Shown here: positions 54,118-64,000 of the stretch, piece after piece
Layout of the letters: each line of letters opens with the position of its first letter
Numbering within the stretch: position 1 is the stretch's first letter
Assembly (NCBI GenBank): GCA_002633025.1
Contig: NMRB01000650.1
Span: 111,202-175,201 of the forward strand
From: Notospermus geniculatus
Lineage: Eukaryota > Nemertea > Pilidiophora > Heteronemertea > Lineidae
Direction of reading: 5' to 3'
Length of the DNA: 64,000 nucleotides
Position numbers and translations under genes: made by a program
Notes under the pieces: model-generated
The model's database searches: none
What the model was told of the DNA's origin: nothing
What the model saw: only the letters and a program-made list of their open reading frames with translations

Positions 54118-54375
54118 GTCTTCTGAGCCATGGTGGTGTAGTGGTTCGGGTCTATGACTAGCGGTCAGAGGGTCCCAGGTTCGAATCCCACTGGGCGTCC
54201 GTGAGACTTCGGAGTTAAGTCTCTACCTCTACCGTTGCTGATATCAGACTAAACCCCCAAACTTTAACTTTCTGATGATACGATGTAAAATCCCCTCATG
54301 ATTCGTACCAAATCATCGCTCCGAGCCCCTTCCCGATGTCTGGCACATAAAGTGAGGTTGTTCTGATAGGTTATG
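54118..54375 (+). repeat. tRNA-derived SINE
   Basis: The head contains an A-box-like GGTGTAGTGG and a B-box GGTTCGAATCCCAC, with tRNA spacing of about 45 bp. A unique body of ~170 bp follows, ending near 'ttctgataggttatgac'. Imperfect acceptor pairing argues against a working tRNA gene. The right border is approximate. Confidence 0.65.
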
Positions 54376-55732
54376 ACAGGCGATAATAGTGAAAGAGGTT
54401 TAATTGGCAGAGCGGCATCCCCTGGGTCTCATATCGGCATGCTCGATTTTGTTTAACCCTTTCCTTGCAATATGAGATGGTTTAATGTGATATGGTCCAA
54501 TACGTGGATACATTGTTGACCGACGTGAATTGTGTTGCCCACTGCGCAGGGTCAAATGTTTTCATCAAATTTTGTGAAGGCTCCATAATTACATGTAGGC
54601 CAGCATCTCTTCATGTAGCCCTGTTTAAATAGCCAGACTTTGAATTTCCAAAAAAATCGGATGAAAACTGACCAGAGTGGGCATTAGTCTTTCCATTAAG
54701 ATTGTTTTTCTGGGCTGGGTCATGTGGGTTGTGAACAACTGCTCATCAGATGTCAGTTATTGCTAAATGATCAAGGGCTGTCAGATTGCCTGTGCATTGA
54801 TCTGTAAAGTTAGGTTTACCAGATATCCGGAAGGCAGTATACCGGATGCGGAAGCGGTATGCGAAAATGCATACTGGTAGTGGTACATGTAGCATACTGC
54901 TTCCGCATTCTGCATTCCAGGTGTCCGGTAACGCAGCTTTACTGTTTACCTGTCAATGAAGATTTGAGCTATAGAATTGAAATGTGCAGGTACACCAACA
55001 TGACCAAGGTCATCACTTTTCTCAAATGCGGCATCCAACGTTTTCCTAAACTGCCACAAAATTTTTCATCCCATGTCCTTGGCTGCTACTTCACTTGATG
55101 CCACCACAAATAGCTGTGTCTCTGCTGAATTGTTGTAAATGGATAGAACTTGACGTCAAATGTACCATCGTTATGAGCGCATTCATTATACTGTCCCTAA
55201 TTAATGGTTTCATTTGATTACAGCTCTGCTGTTCTTGAATCATCCGTACCGACGATAGCATGAGATCTGGCCGTCTGCTTGGCTCTGTCATAGATGCCAA
55301 CTGCCATCTGGAACTGTGGTGATGCTGGATCTGTGGTGTAGTTTACCCATTACTTTGTTGGGAAAGTGTTGATTCATTCGCGGCCATTTGAAGCCTTCTT
55401 GATACTGGACTATCCAATTTTGTGACTTTGAGTCAGCAAGAAGTGTGAGAACTGACCATTTCGGAATTTACGTCAGTTGCTACTTGGGGTGATTCACTCT
55501 GTACCATCCGACCTTCTGGGATCCTTTCACTTTATGGTCATTTCGCTCACTTGTCTCTTGTTATCTGGAGGAGACTTTCTGCCATTAGAGGCCACCACCA
55601 GTTACATGTATGTAGTGCTCCTAGTCATGTAATTTTATGTCACAGAGAAGTGCAGGCCACGACATCATCCGTAAATGACGTGCAGGCCAGGACTTTAATA
55701 CGTCTGTCATTGTCTGTAACATCAAACTTTGT

Positions 55733-55910
55733 GAAGTTCTAGGACCACTCTAAGAGGCGGCCACTAAGGCTAAGAACCCATTCACGTGATTCTCGAGTGG
55801 TGGGATGCCGCATCCTTTGTCCATGACCAATGCCATCGAAACAAGCAATGGTTGCGTCATCGCACCACTATTGTGTGAATGGATTCTTAGCCTAGCGGTC
55901 CTAGAACTTC
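55733..55910. mobile_element. 178-bp foldback element
   Basis: GAAGTTCTAGGACC is complemented by GGTCCTAGAACTTC, and inner arms CTAAG..CCATTCAC / GTGAATGG..CTTAG also pair. The open frame across it on + is a by-product of the palindrome. Confidence 0.8.
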
Positions 55911-57129
55911 AGGAAACTTTCCCATACGATCATTCTCTCTGTGGGCCATTAGGAATCAAGTGCCCAGAACCCACGATTACTAGGATGTGTCCTTGGACTA
56001 ACTGTGAACTGGTATAAAATTAGCTCTGCATTTCGCCAATTTAGCTTGGAATATAGTGTAATATCATTCTCTTGTTGTTGAGGAAATTGCATGGATGGCC
56101 TTCATGTAATTGTTCATGATTCATAATTAAGGCTAGCATTTTTATCGACGATCTCTGCCAGTATAGCGTTCATTATGAGAAAGGCTCTTGGTTCGTTCAG
56201 AACACGACTGACTTGGTATGCACAACGGCGGTCAGCGTTGCTCATAGTTTTATTGTGATTCATTCATGATCGTGAGTCGAGTATCGGAACTCCTCGGAGT
56301 GTGCTAACCTGCAGTCTGAGCATACCTTTTTATTCAGCCTGGCAGATGTAGATTTCTTGGAGCAAAGTTTGAGATTGCATTTTAGGAAATCATCGAATTT
56401 GGTTGTTCTGTGGGCAATGGTTTTGATTCAAGTAGGATTATTTTTTGGAGTTTCTGGGACATGGCGGACATTTGTTTAGGTTTTTTTCATGACAATATTG
56501 AAACAGATTTTGAAGAAGTTATCATTTTTTACTGTGAATGGCTATATTCTTCTGTGTTGAACCTTCTTCAGAGTCAGGAGTACACACGGTTTAAATTCGT
56601 CTTGCACAAATTTCACCATGCAGTCGAAGACGTCATCTGCTGGGACCTACCAGTTCAAGATTCATCATGCAATCATTGTCTCTTCTGTTATCATCGCCAT
56701 GGATCTATCGGGCGCCCAGATGCCCCGTGATCTGTCAGCATGGCACCAATCAAATGCAGCAGTTCGTGGGGCGCCAATCACTTTGATGGATTTTCTATCA
56801 TTGGGTGATCAGTCAAGTGTTACAGTGGAATATCGAACCACAAATCAGCATCCTATGTTTTCACTCCTAGTCCTAACTAAGCCACTATTGTCCTTTTCTG
56901 ACGTCTGAGCACAAATTCTGTTATTCCTTTTGATTTTTTTACTCGATTTTTCCGTCCTTGACGAAGCCGTAGAATTATTTGTCCTGGTAAGTACAGAAGA
57001 GGCCATCTCAAACTACTCATGTTCCTCACTTGGACAGGGTATTTTACTTGCCCTTGCAACAATGCACGAGGCACCACGGCTTACTGCCCCATGCGACGGA
57101 TGTGAAGAGTCAGAAATGAAATCCCATGT

Positions 57130-57215
57130 GAACTGTGTGCTTGAATCCCATTATGGCTCTGGGTGGATTCGAACCCGGGATGTGCCGCTAGCTGAGCGGA
57201 AGTGAACCACTCATC
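57130..57215 (-). repeat. tRNA-like SINE head
   Basis: On - the B-box GGGTTCGAATCC follows an A-box-like GAGTGGTTCACTTCC with tRNA spacing. The unit gagcccgatgagtggttcac is at its start. Probably a truncated SINE. Confidence 0.5.
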
Positions 57216-58601
57216 GGGCTCTTTTGATCAGGCTATTGAGTTACATCTGTCAGCAATTTGGTTATATTTTTTGTGGTAATGCTGAAGTATCCAATATGGT
57301 TCTCTGATGTCGGCAGCCTTCCAAGGGAATAGTTACATGTCTGTTCGTCTTGACAGGCAAATTTGTCATGTCTGAAACTCATTTTGTGAACTGACTGATG
57401 AGGTTCTCAACTCCATTAGTTGAGAACGAGTGGCTTTTTCCGGAGGCTGGCTTCTTTTGAGACTGCAGTGTGGAATATTACATGTAGCAAAGTTCTCTGC
57501 TAATGCTCTCACAAAAGGCTGCTGTTTGCTTTTATGCTGGAAGTTCCTGGCTCTGATCTTTGTGGTTTACCTGCAGAGCTACATGTACGTGTTGGCCCTG
57601 ATTCAAGGGAGAGTTGCTCCTTTCCACATGTTCTACATGTACCATATTGATACATGTATAATTGCTTGCTTTGCATCGGAATCATACACATTACTTTGCC
57701 AGTCGATGTTGATCAGGTTATCAAAAGGTTTTCTCATTTTAACCCTGTTACAGGCAAATAAACTTACGGCAGTCTCTCAACCTAGAGTACGTTGCACAAT
57801 TGTGACCTACCTTTATCCGCATACCTTCTGCAGATGTCACACGGAGGGTAGGCCTACGCTTCAGTTCCCTGCGAATGGTACAGGTGCGTCACGCGTCTCT
57901 TCTGTGTGACGTCCACGCACCATGGGCGAATGACGGTTTGTCTTCACTGCGTGCCTTCCATGACACCGCGCGACGTCCGCGGAAGATACGAGGACAGTAC
58001 GCGCATGACGCTGCATGTGGTACGAATTTGTGATGTTCTAGGATGCTAACATTCGGCCTCTAACGGCAAATAAAGTATCTCAGTAAGAACAGCTACATGT
58101 AGCATTTTCAAAAAATGCCAGTTTGCACAGATTTCACTTTTCCATATGGTATACCCAGGTTGGATGTTTCTCAGTACATGAGGTATACTTGTATAATGAA
58201 ACCATGTTGACACAGCTTTGAATGACTTATATATTGATTCTATCTACTTCATCTTCCAATACGAGAAACAACTGTTTGTCTAATATGAAAAAGATCGGCA
58301 TATGGTGTTTTATTCCCTGTAGGCTTCGGGGACGGGCTGTGACAGGTGATGTCCGGGCACTCATAGTACTGGAGGGTGAGGAGAGAAGGTAGGAGAGGAT
58401 ACCTACTGTTAATGTAAGTGAAAACTCATTTATCATTCATCTTTAAAATCATACCCCATCCTATAGTTTGTAGCGTCCACTCGGCCTTGCCCAGGATAAG
58501 CAACGTTTCATTCAAGTCCACTGCCAGAGTTAGCCACAACCCGCTCCCCTCCCCGCACATGTTTCCAGGAGGGGTAGGCCTATAGACAAATCCCAAATTC
58601 C

Positions 58602-58765
58602 CAGGGCCCGGTTGCACAAAACTCACGATAGCGCTAACTTGGTGTTAGCGCTAACTTTATTTTTAAAAGTGACGTAAAAATCCATTGTCTTTTTACGGCA
58701 TTCAACATAAAGTTAGTGCTAACACCAAGTTAGTGCTAACATGAGTTTTGTGCAACCCAGCCCTG
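58602..58765. mobile_element. palindromic MITE, same family as 46264-46415
   Basis: Ends CAGGGCCCGGTTGCACAAAA and the complementary TTTTGTGCAACCCAGCCCTG. Inner arms repeat GTTAGCGCTAACTT and its complement. 164 bp. Confidence 0.82.
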
Positions 58766-59499
58766 ATCTGCGCACTTCCACCGAAATCGTAAACAGAACC
58801 TCGACCTGATACCCAGTGACGTGACGCAATCCATTAATCAGCAATGGTCGATTCTGATGCAACATCGTCGAAGTCACTGTCGTCACATGGTCATGGTCAT
58901 GGTCATGGGGTTCTCTGCGTCACGTCATTCAGTTTCACACCGAGGTTCTGTTTACAATTTCGGCAGAAGTGCGCAAATCTTTCTCGTCTTCGTCAATTTG
59001 GGATTTGTCTATAACAAAGACCATCAACTCCAAAGGGGTATCAGCTGTATTCTACAAGAATTGATGAAAGCAAGACAACGAACATTTCAAGAGGTGAAGC
59101 CAAGTGTTGATCAAAGTGATTCTTCCCTAACGTATCAGATCATCTTCTGAAGTGGGCTATCTTGTCTGGACTGCCAATCCTGTCTGTTCATCCTCAGTCA
59201 TCCAAGGTATGGTCCCATGGCAAATGTGGGAACATTGCAAATTATTGATTCACCCCCTGTTCTCATCGGTTTTGTCTGATTGCTGTGATGGTTACCTACA
59301 GTGATCACCCTATTAATTGGTTCTCTGAAACCCGCTGCCATTGCCGTTGAGTGTCTAGGCAGAGGAAGACTGCTGGCATCACTCCAAACATGACCTAGGG
59401 AGGATCCTCATCCCTTACCCCCCCCCCCCAATTGGATGTGAGCCCATATTCCAAGTTACCCACCACACGTTATTCCAAGTATGTGGCGGTTACCCATCA

Positions 59500-59605
59500 C
59501 GTAGTGATCGCGCTCTGCGTTGCTTAACTTCTGCCAGCTCAGGGCCAACGAGCTAACCGTGAGGTCATAAAGGAAATGACCTCCATGGCCAGCATGTTAA
59601 GACCT
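59500..59605. repeat. dispersed repeat related to 19280-19385 and 23097-23200
   Basis: Shared words gctctgcgttg, ttaactt, agctc and ggccaacg in the same order, then catggccagc. Diverged family member; class unknown. Confidence 0.5.
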
Positions 59606-61379
59606 TCACGATTACTCCTCCCACACAGTTCATATAGGTGTGACATCATCTCAAAGTTTCTATGCTAAAAATAAGACCTTGAAACCTAACACATACAAAA
59701 TACATACAATCTCTTTTTGCTGTAGTTGTTGCTGTAGTTCTGATAAAAGTTTGTAATAGAACACCCAAAGCTTTAGGTCGTCACTTCCACAACAAAATTG
59801 GATCCTTCGGGATATGTTGAAATTCAATAAGCTGGGGTGAATATTCTGGTTGCCTTGGCTACAGATTCCACTCCTGCAGGCTGACCGAGAGCGTGGTCAC
59901 ATCTCACGATTCCATCAGACGGTTTTTGCCGACCAATAAGTTCTTTTTCTTACCTGTGAGTGGGGCTGTTCACACCGCACTCGTGATATCGTGGCCTTAT
60001 CGCTGAGAAAAAGCATGCCACTCGCTATCACCTTTCATGGCCGTGCATTTCGAAACAGTCACATGTATGGTTCTGTCACCATGCTGAGCTGAGGGCTTCA
60101 GATAAGCAGTGTTTCTGCCAGGAATTTGTTTAAGAGAAAATTTGACAGAAATCTTGGCCAAAAAGACTATGTAATTTTGACTAATTTTCACTTTAAGGAG
60201 GGGACATACCCCCTGTACCCCTCTGGTGGAACCACTGATAAGAGGTACATGTATTCGGGTGAAATACTCCTTGAATTCATGACTGAAATACTCACTCACA
60301 TCCTTATGCTTATTCAGCAAGCCGGCATGTCTGGTCGACTGTTTCGGACTGACAGACTGTGGGCCAGGTCTCCCTGGGTATGCCTACACCAGGTCCTGAT
60401 ACAAACCCAGTCAATGCCGTCCCGTGACATAAGTAGACTACGGTACTCTAGAAGTGTTTTCGTAGCCCGAACTACATGGAAATTCCATTTTCAATTCATT
60501 GCCTTTCGATCATCTCCTCAGCGCTGCTTGAGGTGGTGTACCACACTCTTTAGGATATGTTCCTAAGAGGAGTTTACCGGGAGTTTTTTACGTTTTCCCA
60601 ATCAATGTACAATAGGCCCCCAAGACGTGTTTGCAAATGGACTCATGCACTCCTCAAAGTGTCAGATTTTGGTCAAGTGTGAGAGAGTTGAGAGGAAGCA
60701 CCAACAGGCGCGGATCCAAGGGGGGCACACCCGACCTGTGCCCCCTCTATTTTGTGACAAATCAAAATTGACTGGAAAATTTCGAAATTTTGCAAAGATG
60801 TTTAAATTTGACCGAGGTTTTTCACAATGTGGGCTGGCTGTGCCCCCTCTTTCCCTTGATTCTGGATCTGCCCGTGACCAACGTTTCTGATACCTACTGT
60901 AGTGTGAATTTGGAGTCAGTATAGTTGATGCGTTAGTGAATTTGGAGTTTTAAATCATTGATATGATGATGACACATGCAAGTACAATATCTAAAAGAGG
61001 GCTTTGGAATGGTGTCCCAGTCCAACAGTGTATGTATCGTTCAAGGTAACAATCAGAGGAAATGCCATATGACATGATCACATTTCTCTGAGTCATGGCA
61101 AATATGAATATTGTATATTTGTGATGGATCTATTACAACTGACATTTGGAGAGAAGCCTCTCTGGGTAAATATGGATGGTTTCTTTGGATCATTTTTTGA
61201 GGATATTCCTGTAGCTATCTTCAAGTTTGGACCGATTTTTTCCAATTTAGTCCATGGTTTTGTGTCAGCATTACTGGAAATTTGGGGTCTCAGTTGGTTC
61301 ACTATCAAAATCAGTCAGAGGTTTGTCCACTGCTTCAACTTTGCAGTACTTCAAGGTAGTACCGTAACTCTTTTTTTCT

Positions 61380-61590
61380 GGCGAATGCACCTGGTGAGAT
61401 GCGGGCGAACCGCAAGCGATCTGATCGCCAGCCACCCCCACAGACTAGGTGATATCGGCTTAAACAGGGCAAGCATCCCTTGCGATGAGATTCCACAGAT
61501 CGCTGTCCAGCGCACACCTGGCGTCAACAGCCGGTTTTGCTCACAGTGGCGATCAGATCACTTGTGATATCACCTGGTGTGCTCCTGGCT
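61380..61590. repeat. dispersed repeat, shared with 11250-11462
   Basis: Same ordered words as at 11250-11462. Here the outer parts (gcacctggtgagatgcgggc... / ...gatatcacctggtgtgc) form an imperfect inverted repeat, suggesting a full-length small DNA element. Confidence 0.65.
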
Positions 61591-62056
61591 AAATGATAAA
61601 CCCACAAACAAACTATAAAATCTATTCTTTTGATCAAGGCTTTCATCAACAATTGATGTGTAAGGTGGGGGGAGGATACCGACAGTCGATCAATGGCGAA
61701 ATTTCGATATCACTACTGTATAATTCATCATATAATCGAGCAACAACGTTGATGACTGTGTGGGTGCATGATCGGGACTTTGATTTGCGTCGATCGTCTG
61801 ACTTGCGGCTGGGAAGGTCTCTGATGTTTCTTTACGCTGTGAGTGTTCGTGTTTCCATTGTGTGATGTACACTGTCAACATTACATCAGAACCAAAGGTG
61901 AGGAAAGGTTAGCTGAGAGGATATTTGTTTTCTTGCTGAACTCAATCATAACATGGATTATTCTAAGGATGATATAGGATGCAAATGTTGAGTGTTGCCT
62001 TTGTGGAGGATCTTTTCAGAATAGATACGGTACTGTCCAAGTGTTTTCAGCTCAGA

Positions 62057-62221
62057 CCAGTGTAATAGAATCTTATGCCCCCAATATAAGAAGTCCCTCA
62101 ACAATACATGGATTAAGTGGCACCATTGAATAGGACTCTTGGGAGACCAAAACCCTTAATCCAGTGACAAGCAATAAAGCGGGACATCAGGAAGATGGGA
62201 CATTAGATTCTATTACACCGG
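62057..62221. mobile_element. 165-bp MITE with CCAGTGTAATAGAATCT ends
   Basis: The left CCAGTGTAATAGAATCTTAT is complemented at right by a segment reading CCGGTGTAATAGAATCTAAT on the other strand. Inner arms GGATTAAG / CTTAATCC also pair. Confidence 0.8.
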
Positions 62222-62592
62222 ACTGAAATGAAATGTGTAGTGACCAATTTGCGAACAGCGTATAACTATTTGGTTCAACTGGACTCATTGGACGGTTTCT
62301 TTGGAGAATAATCTCCAAGTGGTAAACTCAATCATGCCCTTTTTAGAGTGGATCTGACGAGATTATGGCTGGATTATTGTTCCCGCTCGGAGTGTGTGTT
62401 TAATCGTCCTCTGTGGTTGTCAGCGTGTGTCTCTCGTGGTTCAGGATACTCGCCATGCATGAATGATGGCCCGAGGCTTTGCCACTGAATAAATGATAAA
62501 GTGTCGCCCACACAGTACCGTATGTACAATTCACACTCAATGCACGAAATATTGAATTGAAGACAAAGTACTATCAGTGATAGCTCCATGGA

Positions 62593-62776
62593 CAATGGGA
62601 ACCTTTGCTGCCGTTAGAGGCCACCACCGTCATGAAATTTGACGTCACTGACATAAGCTACATGTAGCCTCCACGTCGTTATGGATGACATTGTGGCATG
62701 CACTTCTCTGTGACATCATGATGTTCGAGGGTGGCTAACTGGTGGTGACCTCTAATGGCAGTAAAGTTCCCCATTG
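62593..62776. mobile_element. 184-bp MITE with CAATGGGAAC..TTAGAGG ends
   Basis: CAATGGGAACCTTTGCTGCC plus GTTAGAGGCCACCACC at left pairs with the right end reading CAATGGGGAACTTTACTGCC on the other strand. Partial relatives of one end lie at about 55573-55600 and 58050-58065. Confidence 0.8.
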
Positions 62777-63929
62777 GTAGTAGTTACACGTAATGAAGTT
62801 GTGTCCATGCAGGAGGAAACCAGAGAAACATGGTGGATATATTAGTGTCTCTGTTGCCCTGTGATTCTAGGACCTTTTGGCATTGTGATTTCCTTCCAAA
62901 CAAACCTACTCTACATACAACATGGCTTGAGGCATGAATGAATGAATGAATTAACAATTTATCGATCCATTGGCACTATTTCTGTCACCACAAAATTGCG
63001 GTGACAAGTGTAAGAGGGTAAACGCCCCTTTGATCAATCTGATTGATGTCATGGCCTTGACCTCGTTATGGCTACCTGACCAATTCGAACATGTATCATT
63101 GGTCATCAGTTTACTCAACTATTGTCACTGCTGTCCACTACTATTGTCAACCTGCAGAGACGTACATTTCAGCTGAGGTGTTGTAAGGTCATTTACCCTT
63201 TCCTCGGTTGCAACATTTGTCTGCTTTTACGAGATCAGGTCAAATATCAGCTTGCCCTGATTTCTTCGATATTGATCGAAGCACCTGCACATTATTAGAT
63301 ACGTGAATGTTTTGATTGCTTTTGTCCGGACGTCCATCTGACGTGTCCGATCAGACCAGCCATGATTGAGTCTGTTTGAAAAGCTGTACTATCGATGCAG
63401 AGGAATCGATTTCAATTTCATGAGAGTGCAGTATGACAATGGGATTATATACATGTAGGTCCAGTACTGGCCTCTATTATATTGCTCGTATAAGTATGTG
63501 TTGGTGGGATTTCACATCGTGGCATCAGTTTTGGAAAGTATGAAAACATTATTACAACACGTTAGGTGCAGTGGCACTAAGTTTGGATCAGTATTCATTC
63601 TCTACTTATCTTCCACTGAGTTCATCATTTTCAATGGAAAAGAGTTCAATTATTCAACTGATGTTCTGAACCATTAACAGTATCAAACGAGGAATTCCAA
63701 TTATTGCTTGCAATCAGTGAAAAACTGTTCTCAGTAGTGACCTGTTGCTATGGATCGCTATTACCGGTACTCGCTGTGAAAAAAAGGTTATTTCCAAACG
63801 TTGTGTCTGTTGTTGGGTTGGTGATTTCATTCTATGGGACCGTGTGGCTGCTGCAGTCCAAGGTCAGGAGAGTGCGTGAGTTGGTGGCTGTGAAAAAAGC
63901 TTGATAGCCTACCTGACAGCCTTGTGTCA

Positions 63930-64000
63930 GTTGCACGGTTCGTGCTGTCACATGGTTGGTGCTGTCACAGGGTTGGTGCTGTCACAGGGTTGGTGCTGTC
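63930..64000. repeat. 17-bp tandem repeat running off the window
   Basis: Units of tcacagggttggtgctg repeat at least three times at the very end, so array length is unknown. Confidence 0.85.

Larger units (their letters stand above)
51535..64000. other. probable long intron or intergenic DNA
   Basis: Apart from the listed mobile elements I find no exon pair with matching phases here. Open frames are short and many overlap palindromes. One possible exon on + near 58331-58374 (LRGRAVTGDVRALIVLEG, acceptor TGTAG, donor GG|GTGAGG) could not be joined to the exon at 50477 and is not called. Confidence 0.4.

Noticed and set aside
54118-54200. Possible functional tRNA gene
   Set aside because: A- and B-boxes are present, but the acceptor and anticodon arms do not pair convincingly and a SINE-like body follows.
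55805-56017. 70-codon + frame MPHPLSMTNAIETSNG
   Set aside because: It lies across a 178-bp palindromic element and has no splice context.
63704-63904. 66-codon + frame resembling a membrane segment (VVSVVGLVISFYGTVWLL)
   Set aside because: It has no acceptor that joins the exon at 50477 and no homology I recognise; a short hydrophobic frame in AT-rich DNA is expected by chance.

Overview
This is a eukaryotic nuclear window. Genes are split by GT-AG introns, codon use is ordinary, and there is no bacterial gene layout. Dense short inverted-repeat transposons, tRNA-derived SINE-like units, minisatellites and the very frequent TAGGCCTA/TACATGTA words suggest a heterozygous marine invertebrate. 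An echinoderm or other invertebrate deuterostome is my guess from sequence texture only. Exons were built by hand by finding splice sites and checking that reading phases join.

Layout. (1) 1-17.7 kb: two copies of a ~4 kb block (A1 1-4110, A2 13899-17740). Each carries an unrecognised acidic, disordered coding exon on + and a possible exon on -. Between them, on -, is an eleven-exon divergent CNBD2-like (cyclic nucleotide-binding domain) gene, 12223-4246, whose 3' end appears to be cut off near the A1 boundary. (2) 17.9-25.4 kb: a head-to-tail duplication (B1/B2) carrying two + exons of a basic, proline/serine-rich protein with four RRxS motifs, then a larger + exon that resembles the CNBD2 N-terminal region. 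(3) 27.4-28.3 kb: an uninterrupted ~300-codon + reading frame. (4) 31.4-42.1 kb: a complete eleven-exon CNBD2-like gene (563 codons), followed by a tandem, directly abutting duplicate of its exons 4-11 without exons 1-3. (5) 42.6-50.1 kb, - strand: a complete twelve-exon EXOSC9/RRP45 gene (RNA exosome core subunit), head-to-head over ~340 bp with a + gene of which only the 14-residue first exon is seen. (6) 50.5-64 kb: probably the long first intron of that gene or intergenic DNA, full of inverted-repeat elements and with no other supportable exon.

The theme of the first 42 kb is a local expansion of CNBD2-type genes. CNBD2 is the cAMP-binding sperm/flagellar protein of vertebrates. Several of the exons carry PKA-type RRxS sites. 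The two 3' cassettes in region 4 differ at 13 silent sites but only one amino-acid site, so both reading frames are constrained, or they are two alleles laid in tandem by the assembly. Two single-N positions lie in or beside duplicated blocks, so assembly artefact must be kept in mind for all the tandem copies.
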